A DNA stretch of 64,000 nt. It comes from Immersiella caudata (taxonomy: Eukaryota > Ascomycota > Sordariomycetes > Sordariales > Lasiosphaeriaceae). Both the position numbers and the translations under genes were made by a program. Under the pieces are notes generated by a model. It had not been told where the DNA came from, searched no databases, and saw nothing but the letters and a program-made list of their open reading frames with translations. Positions within the stretch are counted from its first letter, which is position 1. Each line of letters starts with the position of its first letter. The stretch spans positions 6,758,001-6,822,000 of the forward strand of contig JAULSU010000001.1 in assembly GCA_030512335.1 (NCBI GenBank). The letters run 5' to 3'. This document shows positions 54,711-64,000 of the stretch, one piece after another.

Positions 54711-56841
54711 GATAGGAGAGATTTTGTGTGTTGGGATTGGTGGTAATAACTGAGGAAGGAGTGAGGGAGCTTCAACTTTGCCAGGTGACCTGCCTGGGTT
54801 GTTGAGGTCTAAGGGGTAAAATCTCGTTATCGGGGAGACAGTATTCAGGAATTGTCGTGTTGACCGTCTCTAAAACGCTCCATTTAACGGTGTCACTGAT
54901 CCAGCTCTCGCGTAAGAATACCGCCAATACGGTAAGCTGGCCGACCGGAGATACTGGTCAGTAGACATTGACACATGGCGTACCCAGCCCGCTCGGATCC
55001 CACACCTCTGGCAAGAAAATCAAGACAGTCGCCGCTCAGGTACCTTCCCTCCTCACCCTCAATGCATCGCTCCTGCCCTACAACCCACCAATGGGTCACA
55101 CACTCTACCTCTCGCGCGTTCAGACATCCCAACAAGGACCACCCCCTGAGCAACCCGCCATCGTCCTCCCCACGCACAAGCAGCGGAGAAATCTCGGCGC
55201 GAATCTCAACGTCCTCGCCACGAGCGGCTGAGGAGGGTGCGAGAAGAGGGGTCATCTGCCGCTCGCTATGACTCTCCCGCGTTGTCCGGACGGATGCGAA
55301 GCGCGATCAAGCGCTGGAGACATTACCGTCTCTCGGCCGGGAACGCTTTGTAATCGGAGACCAGACAACCTGGAAGGCAGCCAGCTCAGAGCTTCAACGG
55401 CTTCTATCGATACGGTCCTGCCGCGCACGGCATGAACAGGCGGAGCTTCTAGATTCCGGCACTGAGGTCCACCCAACGAACTGCTTTTCCATACCAGGCC
55501 TTACCACGGGTGACGTCGCCGCGTACCCCCCAGGCCACGAATAGCAGCCAGGGAAGGCGGAGATCGAAGCAAGGATGGGCCGCCACAGGGCCGCCACAGG
55601 GCCGCACTGGAGGCCGGCATCGAAATCAAAACGTGAAACATCAGAGCGCTCTCCACACAACGTGCCCTACCCTACCTGTAAGTAGAAGGTAGTCAGCCCA
55701 CGGAAAGGAAGGAGAGACGCGGCTGGCAGCCCTGCACGGACCCACGGGCCATGTTTCATTATTACTCGCATCCTAAGGGCAACGATTCCTCCCTTGGAAT
55801 GCGGGCTGGTTGGGCGGCCGTGGTGCCGAGAAGCGGGACGGGCGTTTGTCAAAGCTGGCGGGGCTGCTGCCCTGGCAGGCAGACCTAGGTCAAAGGTAGG
55901 CGCCGTTCCGCTGTCGGCTAGCTTCAGGTTCAGGCCAGGAACGGAGACGGAAAAAAACAGGGACGGGTGGAAGGGTTGAGGGGATGATGGCCAGACTTGA
56001 CCCCCGCGATGCGAAGGTTACCCAAACCAAGATTCTTTTGCCCACTGATTTGCGCCCACTTGCCATTCTACATCCTGCAATGCACGCACTCCACTTACAT
56101 ACAGAATCTAATGAATTGTCTCCTGCGCCGTCCGTACCTACATCCGCCATGACAATTTCTCCTTCAAGTGCTTGCATCGCAGCATGCAGCAACTAGCTGC
56201 GAACTGTGCCCCCCCGTACCTGAGCGAAAAATGTGGAGAGACAACGCAATGACGTGCAGAGATCTGCCTCCTCCACCTCCACCTCCGCAGGTAGCGAACG
56301 GCGGGGCCCCTCCTCATCCCGCCTCTGCCCAGCTGGCTTCATCCTTGTCCCGAGACGGGAGTTGAAATGGGTGGCGGGCGCGGCAGAGGCGCTTGTTCAG
56401 CCGTTGGTCGTTGCGTTTTCTGCGAGTTTAGATCTGTAGATCTGGCTCCGATGTGTTGGGGGTTGTTTGAAAAGGAGTGAAAGCAATCGCAGAGAGGGCT
56501 CTTTGAAGGCCGGATTGGTGTTTGAGAGGTAGTCTGTCGAGTGTAGCCGGGCAGTAGCAGGGAGGGTACAAACTGAAAGCACAAGAGACAATCTACCTAC
56601 ACGACCATCGATCCGTAGTAGCAAGCGGTGATTTGAAAGTTTGAATTGATCAAGCAGAGTAACAACTCGCAAGAGGCCAATCTCATACGCTCTGTTTGCG
56701 CGGATTGCCTGGGATATCATGACAAAAAGCCCCCCCCTAGCACCTAGATAAATAGCCCCCCGAAACGCCTCTTTCTCCCCACAGCCGGACCCATGATATG
56801 CGAAACAAAGTAGAGTATCCAGAGAATCAACAGAAAAGAGG
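54711..56841. other. intergenic region
   Basis: 2.1 kb between the P450 stop and the stop of the minus-strand Myb-like gene. It contains an 11-bp tandem repeat, 2.7 copies, at 55577-55606. No ORF here is convincing. Confidence 0.5.
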
Positions 56842-57720
56842 TCACCTCCAAGTCCCATGAAGTTTACTCCTCCGACTGCTCCTCTTCAACCCAATTTCGC
56901 CATTAATCATCAAACTCTTCCACCTCCTCCCCACACTGCCCCTATCTTTGCCCAGATTCCTAGCGCAATCCTGCCACTCCGATTTGCTGAGCTTGAGCTT
57001 CTCCAGCACCAGCTCAACGAGTATCCTATCCTCTTCTGTTGACCAGGTCTCGCCGTCGGCCTCGGCCACCACATCCGTCCCTTCTATCCTCGTCTTCTCA
57101 TCCTTAAACACACCATCCAAGTGTAATTCATGAAAGTCCGACCGCTCCAACCCCAGCGGCAACGCCTCCGGCGCAACTCTTGCGCGCTTCGGCGTCTGCG
57201 GTCTAGGCGGGAGCTCTTCCTCCTCTGTGGGAACCGCAGGCTGTTCCCTTTCTGGTTCCTGTACCATCTCTGCTTCACTCTCATCATCGTCCCTCCCCAT
57301 GTCGTCGTCCAGTGCGCGCCGTCGCTTGTTGACACCCCGCGAAGCCGGAACCGAGCGCTTGACGATGCGCTTTCTTACGGGGCCGGTGTCGCCATTCGTA
57401 GGTTGCGCATTATCCGTCTTGCGCGAGCGCAATCGCAGCCTCAAGGGTGAGGGCGCATGCGCCATTGGTGGGGTAGGTAGCTGCGCATTGGCATGCGACG
57501 AGGTCGGCGGGGTGATGGGAGTCTGCGCCGGGGCCTCGAGCGGCAAGGGAGCCGCAAGGAGAGACTGGAGAGAGCGGCATGAGGAGAATATGTTGCCAAT
57601 TGCGGTTTGGGGAGAGAGCTGAGGCGGGCTGGCGGGAGGAGACGCGAAAAGCGCGGATTGAAGGCGGGTGAGGGGCGGTTGATGCGACGAGTCGCAGGCG
57701 AGTGCGGACGGTAGGAGCAT
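56842..57720 (-). CDS. Myb/SANT-like DNA-binding domain protein
   Basis: A single exon of 292 aa, starting at the in-frame ATG at 57720. The frame continues 209 codons upstream, but that part has the Ser/Pro/Arg composition of non-coding leader, so I do not use the ATG at 58347. Residues ~225-275 form a SANT/Myb-like helix-turn-helix (WSTEEDRILVELVLEKLKLS, then GSVGRRWKSLM). Before it come a Pro/Ser-rich region, a basic nuclear-localisation-like block (RKRIVKRS, NKRRR) and an acidic block (MGRDDDESEAEM). A small nuclear regulator or chromatin factor is likely; targets are unknown. The family resembles uncharacterised Sordariomycete proteins. Confidence 0.7.
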   Translation of the reverse strand: MLLPSALACDSSHQPPLTRLQSALFASPPASPPQLSPQTAIGNIFSSCRSLQSLLAAPLPLEAPAQTPITPPTSSHANAQLPTPPMAHAPSPLRLRLRSRKTDNAQPTNGDTGPVRKRIVKRSVPASRGVNKRRRALDDDMGRDDDESEAEMVQEPEREQPAVPTEEEELPPRPQTPKRARVAPEALPLGLERSDFHELHLDGVFKDEKTRIEGTDVVAEADGETWSTEEDRILVELVLEKLKLSKSEWQDCARNLGKDRGSVGRRWKSLMINGEIGLKRSSRRSKLHGTWR

Positions 57721-60700
57721 CTTGTTGGGGTTTGTTGGAGAAGCTATAGACTGGCGGGGAGAGTATAGCTGGTGTGGTTTTATGCGAGTATTATGGCGGG
57801 AGTGGTTGGGTGGATAAATGGGTGCGAGCAAACCAGTTCGGAAGCAGCTTTGCGACAGGAATGCGCGCCGTGAGCGTTGGTGAGGTTGGTGTGCGCCGCC
57901 AACAGCGGTGGTGTCTAGGTGAGGCCACGGTGCTGGAGGTTTTGCGCGCGGCGTTTTTGGGGAAGCGAGGCGATTGCAAAGGCGGTTTTGCTTCTGCGTT
58001 GGTGGTTGAAGGTCGCAAGGTTGACGGTGTGCTTCGGGACTGAAGACAAGGTGAAGGGGGGTGGGCGGATGATGTGGGAGATGGGAGGTCAAGGGTTGGC
58101 CTGAGAGGAATAATGCGCTGTAATAAGGTCGCTCGCAGAGTGGCAGGGGACCTTCGCTAGGTACTCTGGGCACAGCGCGGGCCACATGACGACCACGGGA
58201 GTGACCAGGGAGGGACACAAGGCCAATCGAAGGGAAGTCGCAAACTGCGGGTGTCCCTCTTTTGGCGGGTGTTGCACTTACGCCGGGGCGAGATGCAAGC
58301 CCTGCTGCAAGCCGCAGAGGTTCGGCTCTCAGGATGCAAACCGACACAAAGATACAGATCGAGGGAGAGCTGCAACTGGCGTCGACATGGCTCTCTCGAC
58401 TCCGACCATTTCTTCAGGTCACGACCCCAACAATCTACAAGCCTTCCCCTGACAATCTGCCAACAGAGGATCGGCCACCTCACGGGCCTCCTCTTTGGCC
58501 ATCGACCATCACTCAAGATCTGAGCTCGATCGTGGCCGCAGGGTCGCACACGGACAGCCAACCCTCTCGCGTCCCTACGCGATGTACTTCGTACCGAAAG
58601 GGGCTGCTAACACTAAACGGATAATATGCCAGACTATAAGACACACTTGTCCGGGTTTTGACCTTGTGTGACGCCGGAACAAAAACGAACCCGGCAGCGA
58701 TGAGCAAGCCAGCCTCCGCAATACTATCTGGCGGCTGACGTTGGACAGTTTGGCGAGGGATATGAGTATATTGCTGATCACGGCGGCAGTCAAGAAGATC
58801 CGGCCATGTCGGCCACCTCTCTCTTGGCTAGGGGGCGCATGGTTCAAACGGAGGAAATCGTGCGCACCCCTGGGCATATCACAGACAGGAGGCAATGGGG
58901 AGGCGAGCACAGTGACGCTCGCTGGTGGGTGTGTGTGGGGAGGCTTGCGTTGCAAAGGGTCCGTTGCAGCCGAACAGACGCAGGTACAGCGACGTCGTCG
59001 AAAGCGCGCAAAGTCGACGAAAGACACTCAATGGCAGCCCACCTTGACACTGATTACAGCCATTCACCCTCTCAGCCACGCTGCATGATAAGGTATCTGG
59101 ACGCAAGTCATCCGGGTCGGCAGAAATGAGCGATAACAGATTGCAACGGCTTCTGTGAGAGTTCCCGGGTTGCGCAGTTTCCAAGCACTCAACGGAGGGG
59201 GGCTCGTCGGCATCCCACTTTCAGTCGTCGATGCAACCCAAGGTTTGAAAGACGCGTTCGACGCGCGACGCAGACGCGCTCAGTTAAATGAGCAGATGCC
59301 CAATCAGGAACAGATTGCGGGGCTGTTATGCTACGATTGGCGGGCTGTGTGTGATCTGCTCCATAGTCGTCGTTGCTTGGCACATCGGGCGCTTTGATCA
59401 CTTTGTGGGGCTTCACTGAGACCAAATCTGTTGACCGTTTGTCTTGCATCCGAAGGCCGAGGGTACCCAGCAGGTGGGCGCAATTCTATGGCTAACGCCC
59501 TCGCGAGCACCCAGAGCTGGTGGGAGCTCATTGCTTGCGCTGTCAAGACGCTTGAAACATTCACTACCCCAGTCATCCAATGAGAGCCGCCACATTGAAA
59601 ACAGCGGATTCCAGCAGCCCGACAAGTTTCACCGACCGGCATTTTTCAACCGCCCAACCCGGCCCTTTTCGGCATCCGCCCCACATTGGAAGACTCGGGG
59701 CTCCGGGTTATCAGACGGCGTTCAACACCCAGCTTCCCGTTTACCCCCGAATTTTCGGATACGTCTCCCCTTCTTTTGCTGGTACATTCTTCTCCCAATC
59801 CTTCTTCCAGCCGGCTCCGGTCGCTCTACGTTCCTGAACTATCTACTTCTCTATTGAAATAAACACCTTTGGCGACCAACTAGCTCTTCGTCGCAGCCTG
59901 CCCTTCGGATACGGGCCTTCTCGCTCATGGCCTGGCGTCGGCGTCGGCGATCACCCGTCTCCGACTTTCGGATGAATGCAGCCCAAGAAACACACCTAGC
60001 GCCTTGGACAAAGGCACCAATGGTATGCAGCTCTCTTGTATCATTGAGTGGAAGTGTTTGCGGTACTTGAAACCGGCCGGCCCACAGCTCTATCTCTCAC
60101 CTGGATCCCATGTGGGAAGGACGACGCTTGGGGGTAGCCTCTTGATTCAAACTCCGCCGCGTCTATTTCGACACTACGAACTAGCCATGTAAGGCAGTTC
60201 ACAATAAACTCGGGCCCGAATCGAGAGACAGACAACGGCATCCACCCCTGAACAGTGCCCTCGATGGCTTGCGGCTGCAATCAACAACGTAATTGTTCTC
60301 TATAAGAAAAGAACCAAAGGGCCAGGAGTTCCAGGGGTGGACTGTCATTCTCTGAGGCCCCCTGAGCCCCTGAATCAAGAACAACATGAATCAACCAATC
60401 AAGGCCTTTGACGCTAGGAAAGCTAAGGCACCTTGGGATGTTCAGCATTGTGTCCTATCGACTTCAAACAATGTCGGCACGAAACAATGAGCATTTGAGC
60501 ACGATCTGGTTCACCCTCAATCACGCAAAGCCTCGCGTCACAATCGATTGGGCTCGCCCAGAAAACGCACATATTAGGGCAGTTCCCTGGCACCACAGAC
60601 ACCGTCCGGCTGGCAAATATTCGGTGCTGTTGGCTTTGTGACCGACTTTCAGCCAATATTTGTTGTCACTTTCCACATGGTCTTTTATTCACATCACCTC

Positions 60701-62304
60701 CTACGTTTTGCCCACCCAACGGCTTCATCAGGCGGCCGGTCATTTGCGCCTCCAAATAAGATCTACACTACACGTCGGTCTTTCATCGCATACTGGTTGA
60801 CCTGGAAATGCATGAGCCCGTCTCATAAATTCACTCTGGTCTATTTTTGACCGCCGCGTGGCCTTCACGATGCAGGTGGGCAGTTCCCGACGCGGCCATC
60901 CAGTCTCTCTTCAGCCTCAGGCACCCGCGTGTCTGCCGTCTGATCTTGCTTTGACGTCATCCACTCCCATGGGTATTCAATCCCATCTCTCATCGATATG
61001 GTGGTACGCTGGGGTACCCAGCAGCCCAGTTCCCGAAGTCCAAAATCCCATCCATCTCCAACTTGGCCATCCTCACGAGAACGAATTCGATCTTTGACCC
61101 TTTGACATTCAGCCCTGAGGAGCCAGCTTTCACCCTTTTGCGCACCCGCTTCTGCGCCCTACAGCCATTTGCTTCCCATTCGAATCAACAGTCCCGCGAC
61201 CTCTTGCCTGCACTGGCCTTTTCGCTATAGACCCTACTCGACTCACATCGACAGCCCCTTTATCTACTTGCCAAGCGACCCCTCTGTTCCACACCAACAA
61301 GCTGATTCAGTCAACCTACCAAGGTTTTACAGTCGCTCTCAGGACTTCCGACACCATCCTCATCAGCCGTTTGTGCCAACATTGCCGAGGTAGGTTGAAA
61401 CCCCCAACAGCCACCGTGTGGTGAGTTGTACACTGGAATGTCAGTTTGTTCCCGGTAACTCAGGGGCAGCGACTTCTCCAGTTAATCGGACTAAGGCAAT
61501 GTCAGATCCTGTTCAATGTTTAACCTCCTTCTTTGACTCTGGCATTCTATCTGGAGAGAGATTTGAGGGTTAAACTAACTTATCTTCTTGCTAGTCCAAC
61601 AACGAGCCTCAAGCTCAGTCAGTGATCCTCAGCGATTGGCAATTCTCAACCTTCGTTTTCAATTGTCTCCGAGCGACGAGGCACCTGCCAGTTCTCTCTA
61701 TGGCCACCTGCCAGCGGAATCATCAACTCCCTGGTTTTCGTTGTCATTTCCACGCTACTTTTGCCTTTGGGATAAACACCTCCCATACACGGAAGGATTT
61801 GCCAGCTACCACGTTGGAGATATCAACTCACAACTCCTGGCTCAAAGCATTGGGCTGGGTCCGGAGGTGTAACTGTTGTGACTAGCAAGCTAAAGCCGGG
61901 GCCTTGTACTAGTGTCGGATCTGCAGGTGGCAGATCTGCCAGGCATGCGCAATAAGGGACAGAGTCCGGCCGGTGAGTGGAGTTTTCCACGAAATTGATG
62001 CCGCGAGGGTGTCTTGGTCTCCTGGCGACCATTCTCAGACACCGCCAGGTAAACAACCCCCCCCCCCGCATGTCAACTTTATTTAAACGGACCTGAGCTA
62101 ATCACTATCATCTCCAGTTCCTCCGCCTCAGCCTGGTGACAGCACTGGTAACCCTGCCATCTTAGTCAATACCCCTGAGGTTGCAGAGTCAACCATCGTG
62201 GTTGCCACAGGGAGTGTCCAAGGACCCCAGGTGGGTTGGTTTAATACAGCCAAGCGCCACAGCAGTTATACTGACGACACGGCAGAAACCTCCGGTGACC
62301 CCCA
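57721..62304. other. 4.6-kb region without a resolved gene
   Basis: The first ~600 bases are Myb-gene leader and promoter. From about 59.5 kb on, several proline/serine-rich reading frames occur between plausible GT and AG sites (for example 59580-59837, 60858-61094, 61200-61391, 61595-61869, 62118-62230). I could not join them in consistent phases. A C9 run lies near 62059-62067. No transposon or RNA gene was recognised. Confidence 0.4.
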
Positions 62305-63033
62305 ATGCACTGGAAAGACCCCCCAGGTGGTTACTGGGGGTCTGGAGCCGCCACTGCCGGTTCAAGCAATGCTGGACCGGCCTTCGCGCCAATAATATCC
62401 TCAAATATCATGCCGTACATGTACGAGCCCAGTCGTTCCAAGATGGCAGATATCCTCCAGCTTTATAAGGAGATGTTCCCAAACGACGACAAGATGGAAC
62501 TCCCGCGGATGTTCCAAATCTCGCCCATCCCTGACAAGTGGGATATCATCTCCTATGACAGAGCCGCCACCGACCTGTTCGCTGGCAGAATTGCTGAGTA
62601 CGAAGTCTACCATGAGCATGTGGTCAAGTCTCAGTTCGCCGGTCAGGTCCGTGGCTTCCTCCCGCCGCCTCCCCCGGGATACGAAGAGTGGTCCTTCCGC
62701 AAGTACCCGATACAAGGAAAACATGAAACTCAACGATATGCCATACCTGCCCGGACAGTTCCCCGCCTCAACCCTCTCAACGAGTTTACCTCGGAGGAGC
62801 TGTTGGTCCTCCACGACGACAGGGATCTCCGCAAGAAAATGGAGGCGGTCTGGGCAACGATCAAACGCGAAGACCTACTGAAGATACGGTCCAGCAAACG
62901 AGCTGATGAGACAAAGCGTAGCTTCCTGCTCCTGTGGGAGCTGTGCCTACTGCGCATGCACTGGGCTGGGCCTCTCAAGGCAGGCCTAACCATCCGCTGG
63001 TTTGTCCAAGAGTGGGAGGGGCTTGGGTACTAG
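62305..63033 (+). CDS. hypothetical protein, possibly the 3' part of a larger gene
   Basis: An open frame of 242 aa from the ATG at 62305; the better-composed start is the ATG at 62410 (about 207 aa, MPYMYEPSRSKMADILQLYK). From there the sequence has normal protein composition with charged helices (FPNDDKMELPRMFQ, FTSEELLVLHDDRDLRKKME) and a short polyproline in FLPPPPPGYEEWSF. I recognise no family. The 35 residues before 62410 are Gly/Ala/Ser-rich and could be either exon or leader. Frames 5' of it look coding in places, so it may be the last exon of an unresolved intron-rich gene. Confidence 0.5.
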   Translation: MHWKDPPGGYWGSGAATAGSSNAGPAFAPIISSNIMPYMYEPSRSKMADILQLYKEMFPNDDKMELPRMFQISPIPDKWDIISYDRAATDLFAGRIAEYEVYHEHVVKSQFAGQVRGFLPPPPPGYEEWSFRKYPIQGKHETQRYAIPARTVPRLNPLNEFTSEELLVLHDDRDLRKKMEAVWATIKREDLLKIRSSKRADETKRSFLLLWELCLLRMHWAGPLKAGLTIRWFVQEWEGLGY

Positions 63034-64000
63034 GCACTTGGTCAGTGAAGATGAGGGATACTGTGGCTCAAGTGGCCAGGGGAGCAGAGTCACATGGCCG
63101 AGGGCGAGCGGGAAGATTGAGGGGACTCGCCGCAGAAAAGGAGTCAGGAGTTTTTAGCGGTGGATCAAGTGACCACTCTCACGGGAGCGTCATTGTGATG
63201 GGAGGAGCATATTGCATTTTGGGCATTGTATAGCGTGGCGTTCGGGACTCATGTTGAGGCTGCATCTAGATTGCTTAGCACCAGACAAGAAAAGGGGCTC
63301 TGTTTACCTTTGGTTCAGAGCGAAGATACCCACTAGCGCGGCGTTTTGGTGTCGCTGGGAGGAAATTGTCTAGGTATACTTGCATCGGTTATTTTTCTTA
63401 GTCCTTGACTTTTGGCAGCTTTTCGTTTCGCATTTGGGGGTTCGTCGGGATACCGTCGAAGAGTCACCCCTCCAGACAGACTAGGCTTTGGCCGTATTGG
63501 CCCCGACGACAACGATCAACGAGATACGAATACCAGTGGTTTTTGCCGCAACACACACTTTCTCGCCTTTATATATATTCAAAGTCTTTCAAAATTTCCA
63601 TCGCACATGATCCCACCAGAATAACCTCGGAAAAATCTACACCTATTCTCAAGGCCCGGTCCCCGGATTCCAGCCCCGGGTTATAGTGTTTCTGACAACA
63701 GAGGACCCGATTTGCGAATTCCCTGGATGCTTCAATGACATTTAATGCGGAGATGCAAAGGTTGGCCTAAACCTGACTCACCACACACAAGATCTCCGGC
63801 CCTGGGTTATACTGCCACCTTCTTCCAAGCCGGCGAGAAGCACAAGGTTCAGCGCAAATAGCCAGGTGCAAATGCCCTGTATAAACGAGAAGACCACCCT
63901 AATCATACCTACGAGAAGGCCCGGCTACAAGCTCTTGTTGTTTGCGAGATCAAAGCATCACCATACCTAGGTACCTCCTTAAATGACTGGATGTGTGACT
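63034..64000. other. intergenic to window end
   Basis: Contains a TATATATA motif near 63570 and two similar 12-mers (63674-63685 and 63800-63811). No gene can be supported before the window ends. Confidence 0.4.

Noticed and set aside
56842..58347. 501-aa form of the Myb-like protein
   Set aside because: The extra N-terminal 209 residues look like translated leader; the ATG at 57720 begins the protein-like sequence.
1..64000. Secondary-metabolite cluster, defence island or mobile element
   Set aside because: The only tailoring-type enzyme is a single P450, with no backbone synthase nearby. No transposase, integrase, terminal repeats or CRISPR-like array was seen.

Overview
This window is ordinary nuclear DNA of a filamentous ascomycete (Pezizomycotina, most likely Sordariomycetes). 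The evidence is genes split by 45-95 nt GT-AG introns with CTRAY-like branch points, GC-rich coding sequence, long promoters before transcription factor genes, and typical fungal families (NUC-1/Pho4-type bHLH regulator, Man1/Src1 protein, Mph1 helicase, Pmt4 mannosyltransferase, Skt5/Chs4 chitin synthase activator). I found no prokaryotic, viral or organellar segment, no transposon, no CRISPR array, and no tRNA or rRNA gene that I can support.

Layout. 0.1-2.5 kb (+): Skt5/Chs4-like Sel1-repeat protein with a C-terminal CaaX box. 3.8-5.7 kb (-): GPH/SUT-type sugar/H+ symporter in five exons. 7.5-8.6 kb (+): HIS1. 9.7-12.0 kb (-): Src1/Heh-type inner nuclear membrane protein. 12.8-14.0 kb (-): Hsp20 chaperone with a very long Gly/Pro-rich N-terminus. 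15.0-17.1 kb (-): NUC-1-like bHLH factor. 19.6-21.9 kb (-): kelch-like single-pass membrane protein. 25.3-27.3 kb (-): MEX67, divergent from MPH1 (27.9-31.2 kb, +). 31.5-34.0 kb: two lineage-restricted hypothetical genes. 34.7-38.0 kb (+): AMP deaminase. 38.0-41.8 kb: gene-poor. 41.8-44.2 kb (+): Rpn4-like C2H2 factor. 45.7-48.1 kb (-): PMT4. 49.1-49.8 kb (+): RidA/Mmf1 enamine deaminase. 50.3-50.9 kb (+): two-TM hypothetical protein, tail to tail with a MarR-GNAT fusion (51.0-52.2 kb, -). 52.9-54.7 kb (+): cytochrome P450. 56.8-57.7 kb (-): Myb/SANT protein. 57.7-64 kb: gene-poor, with one orphan ORF at 62.3-63.0 kb.

The genes are functionally independent housekeeping or regulatory genes (cell wall, amino acid and purine metabolism, RNA export, DNA repair, protein O-mannosylation, stress), not a biosynthetic cluster or defence island. 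The P450 stands alone. The points most worth a second look are small-scale: microexons, introns whose retention keeps or truncates the frame, a GCN4/CPC1-type site on the HIS1 5' splice site, a 22-nt G tract, a disordered-domain Hsp20, a MarR-GNAT fusion carrying a perfect 30-bp internal duplication, and an unresolved proline-rich region at 59.5-63 kb. Exon borders were assigned by eye from splice motifs and frame continuity and have no transcript support.
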